A stretch of DNA of 9,148 nucleotides from Sphingobacteriaceae bacterium (GTDB lineage Bacteria > Bacteroidota > Bacteroidia > B-17B0 > Aurantibacillaceae), in contig JANYCL010000047.1 of NCBI GenBank assembly GCA_025360355.1, positions 1-9,148 of the forward strand. The letters run 5' to 3'. Below, one piece after another: positions 1 through 5,697 of this stretch (position 1 is the first letter of the stretch; the number at the start of each line of letters is the position of its first letter). The notes beneath the pieces are model-generated. The model was not told where the DNA came from and did no database searches. It saw nothing but the letters and a program-made list of their open reading frames with translations. The position numbers and the translations under genes were made by a program.

Positions 1-1
1 A

Positions 2-349
2 GTGGAGGTAAAGAAAAATAAATTAAGCGGCCGTTTTGTGCCGATCGATACGGCTGAATATCAAAAGTATCTTTATTATGTGATCAAAGAATCTGAAAAG
101 AATCGGATAAAAAATTTCACTGAAGAAAGGTATGCAGCAAATCAAACGCATATTACTATTTTCGACACTATTATTTTTCACAAGGATACTATAGATGAAA
201 TTCATTTTTCTGACGTAGCTGATATAAAAGATTACCGCCACTTTCAAGGGAAGGAACGTGGAGTCAGGATAGTCTCAGCGCTTGTTCCAATTGCGGGTGG
301 AGTTACAGTGTGGTTAATTGTATTCGCGGCTTTAGGAGGGATATGGTAA
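2..349 (+). CDS. hypothetical protein with C-terminal hydrophobic segment, 5' end cut by window
   Basis: The reading frame is open from the first bases of the window to a TAA at 347-349, giving at least 115 residues. A GTG at position 2 could be read as a start, but the frame runs to the edge, so the true start most likely lies upstream. The visible part is a polar, charged region (residues 1-88) rich in Lys, Asp, Glu and Tyr, with a beta-like stretch around ITIFDTIIFH and a following DVADIKDY. After this comes a hydrophobic, glycine-containing segment (about 90-115) that could be one transmembrane helix at the extreme C-terminus. I do not recognise the family. The stop overlaps the next gene's ATG by 7 nt (ATGGTAA), so the two are probably co-transcribed and translationally coupled. 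A tail-anchored or membrane-associated partner of the exported downstream protein is possible, but that is inference only. Confidence 0.7.
   Translation: MEVKKNKLSGRFVPIDTAEYQKYLYYVIKESEKNRIKNFTEERYAANQTHITIFDTIIFHKDTIDEIHFSDVADIKDYRHFQGKERGVRIVSALVPIAGGVTVWLIVFAALGGIW
334..340 (+). promoter_or_regulatory. Shine-Dalgarno sequence for the 343 start
   Basis: AGGAGGG lies 2 nt before the ATG at 343, inside the 3' end of the upstream gene. It is a near-perfect anti-SD match but closer to the start than usual. It is the only strong SD noticed before a start in this window. It supports ATG 343 over the GTG at 310, which would only add 11 residues in front of the signal peptide. Confidence 0.5.
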
Positions 350-885
350 CACGGAAAAATATAAAAATAGTATTGCCGCTGATATTCTTTTGCGCAGGCT
401 TTTCTTGTTACTCTCAGGATACTTTAAGATTAGTGAATAAAGAAATTTTGGTTGTTAAGATATTCGAAATTGATGTGAGTGAGATCAGATATAAGAAAAC
501 AAAAAATCCGGATGGTCCGATGTATGTTGTGAGTAAAAGTAATGTTGAATCTATAACTTACCAAAATAATGTAGTAGAGATCTACACAAAGACAAAAGCT
601 GTGGAGACTAAGCCAGTGGTGAATGCTAAAACGGGAAATATTTCCGCTGAACCTGATACGAGCGGTAAAACAAATATTAAAAACACAATTACTTTAGCAG
701 ATCTCCGTGATCAGTATCAATCACAAACTTTAAAGAATAATTATATTCTGCATTTAAAGGATGGAAGCATTGTATCAGTAAAAATAATAAAAGTCACTGA
801 TGATAAAATAATTTACCGTAATACAAATTTCTTAACGGGACCAATGTATTATAGTAATACAAAAGAAGTGGTGAATATTGAGTAG
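343..885 (+). CDS. exported protein with two GPMY-type beta modules
   Basis: This encodes a 180-residue protein starting at ATG 343. The N-terminus has basic residues (VTRKNIK) followed by a hydrophobic stretch and CYS|QD, a signal peptide probably cleaved near residue 24. The C in FSC has Gly at -3, so it is a poor lipobox and the protein is more likely soluble periplasmic or surface-exposed. The mature part has two similar modules, about 26-72 and 133-180. Each reads roughly as a short strand, then V.VKI, I.Y, GPMY (58-61 and 166-169), and a closing V..I. A polar linker (about 82-130) rich in Thr, Lys and Asn joins them. Single modules of this sort, with NPDGP(M/L) after an IxYK strand, are familiar to me from many uncharacterised Bacteroidota proteins, but I cannot name the family or a function. 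It overlaps the upstream gene by 7 nt. Confidence 0.85.
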   Translation: MVTRKNIKIVLPLIFFCAGFSCYSQDTLRLVNKEILVVKIFEIDVSEIRYKKTKNPDGPMYVVSKSNVESITYQNNVVEIYTKTKAVETKPVVNAKTGNISAEPDTSGKTNIKNTITLADLRDQYQSQTLKNNYILHLKDGSIVSVKIIKVTDDKIIYRNTNFLTGPMYYSNTKEVVNIE

Positions 886-897
886 TTAGATCAATAT

Positions 898-1023
898 TTA
901 TCTGTAGCCATCACCTAAAATAACATCATAGATCAAGTAAGGCAAAAGTAAAGCAGTTAAGCAAATGCTGAATACTACCATTGCAGCATTAAAAAGGGTA
1001 GTTTTTATAAAAGAAAAGGTCAT
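898..1023 (-). CDS. possible small membrane protein
   Basis: A 41-codon ORF from ATG 1023 to TAA 898 lies in the otherwise empty gap between two convergent genes. The peptide is strongly hydrophobic: after MTFSFIKTTLFNAA comes a continuous apolar run (about residues 14-35, MVVFSICLTALLLPYLIYDV) long enough for one transmembrane helix, ending in a polar GDGYR. In the same frame the ORF stays open for 17 more codons upstream, also apolar (FLLLCVILI), to a stop near 1075, but no ATG, GTG or TTG is available there. It could therefore be the remnant of a longer two-helix protein. It follows the CotH gene on the same strand by about 70 nt, so it could be read from that transcript. No clear ribosome binding site was seen. 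The short length makes chance a real possibility. Confidence 0.25.
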   Translation of the reverse strand: MTFSFIKTTLFNAAMVVFSICLTALLLPYLIYDVILGDGYR

Positions 1024-1096
1024 AAATGTGGTATTTATGAGTATGACGCACAGTAGAAGGAAAGGTTTAATTCCTTATGAAATTTTAACAAAAAGA

Positions 1097-2683
1097 CTAT
1101 TCTATAACCACTTTAGCTCTTCCGATCCGGCCATCACCGGATTGTTTTATTAGAATATAAAAGCCCTGCGGTACGCCAACTAATTGAAGTTTGGTTGAAG
1201 ATCCTGCTGTAACTGTAAAGTCACTTTGCATGCATAATTTACCTGTAGAATTATATAATTTGAATTGAGCAAATTCAAAATCCGAATCATCATTTGCAAT
1301 ATTAATATAGTCGTGCGCAGGATTTGGAAATACATTTAAATTATACAGACCGGTATTTTTAATGTCGCAACTCCTGTCCCATGCTTTCAATTGTTCAACA
1401 ACCCATTTCCTTTGCATTTCAATGAATGGAAAAATACCTGGATATCTTATGCGGATAACAAATGATGATTTGGTTAGCGAAACTTCATCCTGCATTTCCT
1501 CTGTAAGCGAAGTTGCAAAAGAACCGTAAGAATTAAGCGCGTTAGGATCACTTGCATAAGTTGCATCAATTAAATTATGGCGTTTCAAAAGGTAAGGACC
1601 TAAATTATTCAGATTAAAATTAGTTTGTATCAGATCGCATGCATAATTCAAATATTCATTTTTGTAATCATCAAACTGAAATATTTTTTTTAGCAATGGT
1701 CTTTTATCGATCTGTGGTGTTGGAATTAAATATCCCATGAGAGCAGTTGTTCCGCTCAATACTTTTATATCCTGAAATGTTTCGTTCATGTCCCAGGGTA
1801 TCCATCTGTATTTTCCATCGGGATGCTCATACAAATAATAATTATTTCCGCCTCCCCAATAGCTATCCCAGCTGCGCACACATTTTTCTACTGCCAAAGC
1901 TTTTAAATATTGATGAATGTCAAATTTACTTTCCAGTTTCTGTCTGAAATCATCTCCGGTATAATTATTTAAAAAATCAACGAAATTAATGAAGCCTGTC
2001 CAATCATCAACACTGCTATTAGTTGTTAGTTTTAGTCCTTTATCTTTATATTTTTGTTTGTCATCCCCAAGCCAATCGAGCGAAACCGAAGCGCCGCGAT
2101 TGGTTTTATATAAATTCCCGTCATTATTAGCGCCACCATATTTCGATTTCAAAAATGTTTTATCTACTTCTTCAATTATTAAATGTAATCCTATGTATTC
2201 CCCATTCACCCATAATTTGGTATAAGATGTGCGGCAGGCGTCAAGTCCAACATCACGCATTAGTTTATTGCAAGCAACATCATGCATCAATGATGGATCA
2301 TTAATGAAAACATTTAAATTTAATTTTTTAAGACCATCAAGTGTTTGATTGGAATTAAATTCATCAAATGATATTTTTAAAGGATTTTTTCTTCCGAAAT
2401 TAGAAAGTGTATTAGATGCATTTCCTTTTTCACGGAAACCGCAATTATTCGCAACTAATCCATCAAAGACAACATCACAGTTATGATAAATTTCGGGATA
2501 TAGATCGGGATTTGAAATATTATTTGCGAATTCTTTTTCTAGAGTATTGAACCAGTCCGGCAAGTCAGTCTTAATATAAAGTTCATGAATAATAGTATCG
2601 TTAAACACAATATTACCAACCTGCGAATGCATTTTTGTTGCACTAAGTGAGAAAAATAATATGTAAAGAATTACTTTTTTCAT
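1097..2683 (-). CDS. CotH kinase family protein with T9SS C-terminal sorting domain
   Basis: This encodes a 528-residue secreted or surface protein. A signal peptide (1-20, cleaved near MHS|Q) leads into a CotH-like kinase domain, about 30-435. Landmarks are REKGNAS (84-90), corresponding to the RGNSS-type loop; PLKISFDEF (101-109); LNLN (121-124); a long block YTKLWVNGEYIGLHLIIEE (154-172); DGNLYK (188-193); and WDSYWGGGNNYYLYE (272-286) followed by WIPWDMNETF (294-303). D298 in PWDMN matches the conserved Asp of the CotH WDxD motif, with Asn in place of the second Asp. D273 may be the partner Asp. Known CotH proteins are atypical kinases that phosphorylate secreted proteins, as in Bacillus spore coats. 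The substrate here is unknown. Residues about 447-528 form a type A sorting domain: NVFPNPAHDYINI, a middle LYNSTGK and a final G.Y.. strand pair. The start overlaps the upstream lipoprotein stop by 4 nt (ATGA), so translation is coupled. Confidence 0.9.
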   Translation of the reverse strand: MKKVILYILFFSLSATKMHSQVGNIVFNDTIIHELYIKTDLPDWFNTLEKEFANNISNPDLYPEIYHNCDVVFDGLVANNCGFREKGNASNTLSNFGRKNPLKISFDEFNSNQTLDGLKKLNLNVFINDPSLMHDVACNKLMRDVGLDACRTSYTKLWVNGEYIGLHLIIEEVDKTFLKSKYGGANNDGNLYKTNRGASVSLDWLGDDKQKYKDKGLKLTTNSSVDDWTGFINFVDFLNNYTGDDFRQKLESKFDIHQYLKALAVEKCVRSWDSYWGGGNNYYLYEHPDGKYRWIPWDMNETFQDIKVLSGTTALMGYLIPTPQIDKRPLLKKIFQFDDYKNEYLNYACDLIQTNFNLNNLGPYLLKRHNLIDATYASDPNALNSYGSFATSLTEEMQDEVSLTKSSFVIRIRYPGIFPFIEMQRKWVVEQLKAWDRSCDIKNTGLYNLNVFPNPAHDYINIANDDSDFEFAQFKLYNSTGKLCMQSDFTVTAGSSTKLQLVGVPQGFYILIKQSGDGRIGRAKVVIE

Positions 2684-3414
2684 TGTCCGAAAATATGGTG
2701 TTCTTTATTTAAATAATTATAACGCTTGGTAAAATTTTTGCGCATGAAATGGAATCCAATACTAAAATTAGAGCCCAATGCATTGTTTTTGTTAGCGAGA
2801 TTAAGTTGTAAGCCAAATTTAAAATGTACTCTTATATGAGCAGCAAGTTTTAATTCATAACCTGTAAATGGTTCAAGACAAGCTTGTGCGCCGTTATTGT
2901 TTTTTACATTCATCAAACTAAATTCACCACCTACAAAAAATGCGCGTTTTTTTAAATAAGTGGTTTGTCCGAGGTAACGCTGATAACCAACACCGAATTT
3001 TGTTATACCATAAGGACTCGCTGGAGAATATAAAAACTGAAAATAAAACAAACTGTTACTTCTCAAAGCATAACCCGCTTTATATTGGAAACCTGCCGCG
3101 TGTCCGGACATAGACTCATTGCGGAATACTGAAAAATAAGGGATATTGTAATAACCGATATTAGCACCAACGAAAACTGTTTTAAATTTTTTACCGATAA
3201 CGGTATCAACCGTATTCCATGGAATAACGCTAACAGATTCGTCGATCTTCCTGAGTTTTAATTTAGCGGTATCTGATTCAATGATCGTTCCGGTTTGGGA
3301 GTTTTGGTCTTTCAAAACAACTTCATCGGTAACTAATTTCCTGTAATTTAAGCAACTGGTTAAGAAAGTAATTGCTAAAATAACGAAAGTGAAATATTTA
3401 AAAATATTTTTCAT
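2680..3414 (-). CDS. lipoprotein with N-terminal beta module and probable outer-membrane beta-barrel
   Basis: This encodes a 244-residue protein. MKNIFKYF, a hydrophobic stretch and a lipobox LTSC (18-21) predict a lipoprotein anchored through Cys21. Residues about 28-75 look like a small SH3/Sm-like beta module of the kind 'VVLKDQ..QTGTI.....KL.LRK...SVSVIPWNTVDTV', common in Bacteroidota envelope proteins. The rest (about 78-225) has alternating hydrophobic/polar strands with many aromatics and glycines, and strand ends such as YFQFLYS, GVGYQRYLG, FFVGGEFSL and NFSIGFHFM. This suggests a short outer-membrane beta-barrel or porin-like fold. I cannot assign a substrate or a named family. The gene is the first of a two-gene unit. 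Its TGA overlaps the ATG of the CotH-type kinase by 4 nt, and a good -7 element lies 11-18 nt upstream of its ATG. The barrel is inferred from strand pattern only. Confidence 0.85.
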   Translation of the reverse strand: MKNIFKYFTFVILAITFLTSCLNYRKLVTDEVVLKDQNSQTGTIIESDTAKLKLRKIDESVSVIPWNTVDTVIGKKFKTVFVGANIGYYNIPYFSVFRNESMSGHAAGFQYKAGYALRSNSLFYFQFLYSPASPYGITKFGVGYQRYLGQTTYLKKRAFFVGGEFSLMNVKNNNGAQACLEPFTGYELKLAAHIRVHFKFGLQLNLANKNNALGSNFSIGFHFMRKNFTKRYNYLNKEHHIFGQ

Positions 3415-3424
3415 AAGGGTATAA

Positions 3425-3432
3425 CAAAGATA
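3425..3432 (-). promoter_or_regulatory. Bacteroidota -7 promoter element for the lipoprotein-CotH operon
   Basis: On the minus strand this reads TATCTTTG, a full match to the TAnnTTTG -7 consensus of Bacteroidota sigma-ABfr-type promoters. It lies 10 nt before the ATG at 3414. A CTG at 3454-3452, about 19 nt further upstream, is a 2-of-3 match to the TTG -33 element. A very short leader is implied. Confidence 0.6.
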
Positions 3433-3488
3433 CGATATAATAGTTGGATTGCAGAATGGAAAGAAGGTTTAAACAAAGGAAAAATTAA

Positions 3489-3496
3489 TATCTTTA
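3489..3496 (+). promoter_or_regulatory. -7 promoter element for the 3501 gene
   Basis: TATCTTTA matches TAnnTTTG at 7 of 8 positions and ends 4 nt before the ATG at 3501. The transcript would be nearly leaderless. No convincing -33 TTG is present. The nearest candidate is TTT at 3468-3470. Confidence 0.45.
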
Positions 3497-3500
3497 AGCC

Positions 3501-3977
3501 ATGAACGAACAACAGGAAAAAGCTTATTTCGATGCTGAATCTTTAAAGAAATTGATAGCTTCAGAGGGCAGAACGGTTAAAGGTATTAATTGCTATTTAT
3601 GGCAAAATTCAATTAACCCGGGTGATGTACTGGAGTTGATAGACTGTTTTGAAATTGTTTTTACTGATGGTTATAAACTTTCTTTAAGCAGTAATGACGA
3701 AGGTAGTGGTATGGACGCTGTAGATTATAATTACGCGGAAGAGAAAAAAGAAATCGAAAAAGAATTTCCGGGTAAAATAAAATTAATTGGTGTTACAGCT
3801 TCAGCTACTAAAATGTGGACTGATGTTATTGGATTAAAATTAGAATCAGTACAACTTACAAAAGCAGATAAAAACTATTTGAACGATTCTGTTGTTTTTA
3901 ATTTTGGTGAAGAAAGACGAGTCGTTTCAATTAGTCCGCTTGATGGTTTGATCATTGATTATCACGAGGAAGATTGA
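3501..3977 (+). CDS. hypothetical acidic cytoplasmic protein, apparently internally duplicated
   Basis: This encodes a 158-residue protein with no signal peptide and no membrane segment. It is rich in Asp and Glu, especially around 64-90 and at the C-terminus (DYHEED). ATG 3501 is the first good start and sits just after a -7 element. Two stretches share a pattern: residues 51-81 and 130-157 each run as V-F, then Gly (G57/G136), S-x-S (61-63/143-145), Asp (D66/D148), D-Y (75-76/153-154), and E-E (80-81/156-157). This suggests two copies of a small beta-rich unit. I do not recognise the family and assign no function. The gene is transcribed alone, divergent from the lipoprotein-CotH operon and convergent with the protease-prmC operon. 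Confidence 0.85.
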   Translation: MNEQQEKAYFDAESLKKLIASEGRTVKGINCYLWQNSINPGDVLELIDCFEIVFTDGYKLSLSSNDEGSGMDAVDYNYAEEKKEIEKEFPGKIKLIGVTASATKMWTDVIGLKLESVQLTKADKNYLNDSVVFNFGEERRVVSISPLDGLIIDYHEED

Positions 3978-3980
3978 TCT

Positions 3981-4010
3981 ACGAATACGAATTGGTACGA
4001 ATATACGAAT
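3981..4010 (+). repeat. cluster of four ACGAAT repeats
   Basis: ACGAAT occurs at 3981-3986, 3987-3992, 3997-4002 and 4005-4010, as two pairs separated by TGGT and AT. ATCTA at 3977-3981 and TAGAT at 4012-4016 form a 5-bp inverted repeat around the cluster. It fills most of the 64-nt gap between two convergent genes. No T-tract or strong hairpin is seen, so it is not a standard intrinsic terminator. A dispersed intergenic repeat unit is possible. Confidence 0.6.
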
Positions 4011-4041
4011 CTAGATGCCTAAAACTTATAAGATCGGATTT

Positions 4042-4821
4042 CTATTGTTGACTGTTCGAATTATCCCTATTAATGTTTTTCAGACTAAAAGTAATTGGTA
4101 AAGTCATTTTATAGCGGACGTACTTTCCATTTTTCTCAGCCGGTTTCCATTTTAATAAATTAATTATGCGAATGGCTTCTTCAGTACAGCCGCCGTTTAC
4201 GGCCTTGATCGCTTTTATGTTACTTACAAATCCGTTTTTTTCTACAATAAAAGCAAGCTGAACGGTACCTTCTATGTTCTGTGTTTTGGCTACGTTCGGA
4301 TATTCTATGTTGTCTAAAATAAATTGCGGATACGCATCATCACCTTTTAAAAACTCAGGCGATTTATCTGCGGCTTCATAAATAACTGAAGTGCTATCTT
4401 CAGGTTTGGTTAAATAATTTTTTAATTTTTTACGTTCTTTTAAACTCTCTTTATATTTCGCACCGTTAAATGTCATAGTAATAGAACCGAAAGCATCTAC
4501 AATTGTAGTTCCTATTTTGGCGGGTTCAAATAATAAAAGATCTAATAAACGTTTGCTTTCGTTTTCGTAGTACTTATCGTACTTGTCTTTAAAAAAAGGA
4601 TCTGTCATTTTACCTTCTTTGGTCACAGTAAAATAAATGGTCACTAATTTATCATCCACCCAAATTAATGTAGCCGGCACAACCAGTTGTGTATAAATTA
4701 AACGGTCTAGCTGCGCTTTACCTCCAACGTTAATGGGAGGAGTTTCCGGTGTGAGTTCAATTTTTTGTGCATTTATTTTCGCAAACGCAAATAATAAAAT
4801 AAGTGTAATTATTCTAGCCAT
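4042..4821 (-). CDS. exported protein with two TonB C-terminal-like domains
   Basis: This encodes a 259-residue protein. A signal peptide (1-18, INA|QK) is followed by a first domain (about 39-119) and a second domain (about 167-247), joined by a charged linker (120-160). The second is a clear TonB_C fold: YPNVAKTQNIEGTVQLAFIV, NGFV, EEAIRII and LLKWKPAEKNG, then a strand PITFSL. The first has the same layout with weaker conservation: VTIYFTVTKEGKM, ESKRLLDLLLFEPAKIG, ITMTFNG. Real TonB keeps an uncleaved inner-membrane anchor and a Pro-rich region. Here the N-terminus looks cleavable and there is no Pro-rich span, so energising TonB-dependent receptors is doubtful. Stand-alone TonB_C proteins are common in Bacteroidota and mostly uncharacterised. 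Its ATG lies 8 nt inside prmC, so it is the last gene of the protease-prmC operon. Confidence 0.88.
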   Translation of the reverse strand: MARIITLILLFAFAKINAQKIELTPETPPINVGGKAQLDRLIYTQLVVPATLIWVDDKLVTIYFTVTKEGKMTDPFFKDKYDKYYENESKRLLDLLLFEPAKIGTTIVDAFGSITMTFNGAKYKESLKERKKLKNYLTKPEDSTSVIYEAADKSPEFLKGDDAYPQFILDNIEYPNVAKTQNIEGTVQLAFIVEKNGFVSNIKAIKAVNGGCTEEAIRIINLLKWKPAEKNGKYVRYKMTLPITFSLKNINRDNSNSQQ

Positions 4822-5695
4822 GTTTAATTGCTTTTAAAAAGCGGGTATTACCCGAAAGATCGTTAATTAATTTTATTTCAGAGAACAAATTATTGTTTTG
4901 TGCTATTGTTTTAATTTCATCTGCAAACAAAGGATTTAATTCGAAATACAATTTCCCTCCCGGATTTAAATGTTTGTGTGTAATTTCAATAATGCGTTTG
5001 TAAAAAATAGTTGCGTCGTTATTTTCAACAAACAATGCAATTAGAGGCTCATTGTTCTTTACGCGTTCATGCATTTGTGCCGCTTCATTTTTAGCAATGT
5101 AAGGCGGATTACTTACTATTATATCATAAGTATCCAAACTATATTCAGCATCCGGTTTTAAAATATCTGTACAGCTAAATAATATTGGTGTTTTATTTAA
5201 TTGCGAATTTTCCTGAGCCACTACAAGTGCTTCCTGCGAAACATCAACAGCCGAAACATTTGCATTCGGTAAATTCTTTTTTAATGAGATCGAAATGCAT
5301 CCGCTGCCCGTTCCAATATCTAAAATATCTAGTGTTGTTTCGTTTAGATCTTTACAATCATTTAAAATTAATTCAACCAACTCTTCAGTTTCCGGACGAG
5401 GAATTAAAACAGATGAATTTACTTTAAAACACAATCCGTAAAAAAAAGTTTCGCCAAGAATATATTGCAGGGGTTTATTTTTTTTTAGATCCAAACAACA
5501 ATCATAAAGTTTTAAAACATCGCTTTGATTAAGGTTCTCGTTTTTCCTTGTGATTATATCTGTTGGCGAAAAGCCAAGATAATGTTTTAATGCCTGTTGT
5601 GATACAGCAGTTAATTCGCCCGGATCGTAAACGGAAGATAATTCAGAAGTATAAAAAGCAAGAATATCCTGCAGTTTATTTGAGGCAATGCGCAT
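4814..5695 (-). CDS. prmC: peptide chain release factor N5-glutamine methyltransferase PrmC
   Basis: This encodes a 293-residue protein, the usual length for PrmC (HemK). The enzyme transfers a methyl group from S-adenosylmethionine to the Gln of the GGQ motif of release factors RF1 and RF2 in the cytoplasm, which raises termination efficiency. The N-terminal helical domain (1-about 70) is followed by PLQYILGETFFYG (75-87) and IPRPETEELVE (98-108). The Rossmann core has the SAM-binding LDILDIGTGSGCIS (122-135), an acidic VDVS (150-153) and the catalytic SNPPYI (195-200), whose NPPY binds the substrate Gln. The C-terminus DLSGNTRFLKAI is also typical. The frame is intact with all key motifs. 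It starts 2 nt after the protease stop and ends 8 nt inside the TonB-like gene, so all three are probably one transcript. The neighbours have no evident link with release-factor methylation. Confidence 0.95.
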   Translation of the reverse strand: MRIASNKLQDILAFYTSELSSVYDPGELTAVSQQALKHYLGFSPTDIITRKNENLNQSDVLKLYDCCLDLKKNKPLQYILGETFFYGLCFKVNSSVLIPRPETEELVELILNDCKDLNETTLDILDIGTGSGCISISLKKNLPNANVSAVDVSQEALVVAQENSQLNKTPILFSCTDILKPDAEYSLDTYDIIVSNPPYIAKNEAAQMHERVKNNEPLIALFVENNDATIFYKRIIEITHKHLNPGGKLYFELNPLFADEIKTIAQNNNLFSEIKLINDLSGNTRFLKAIKHG

Positions 5696-5697
5696 TG

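Noticed and set aside
23..247. Minus-strand ORF of 74 codons
   Set aside because: It is wholly antisense to the first gene, which has a better residue pattern and a coupled downstream neighbour.
964..990. Inverted repeat AATGCTG / CAGCATT with a 13-nt loop as a terminator
   Set aside because: The stem is only 7 bp with a large loop, and no T-tract follows on either strand.
965..1153. Plus-strand ORF of 62 codons in the gap after the GPMY-module gene
   Set aside because: It overlaps the 3' end of the CotH gene by 57 nt, the peptide lacks any recognisable pattern, and its last part is the antisense of conserved sorting-domain codons.
1747..2225. Two plus-strand ORFs (1747-1947 and 1989-2225) inside the CotH gene
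   Set aside because: They are antisense to clearly conserved kinase-domain codons and have no sensible protein features.
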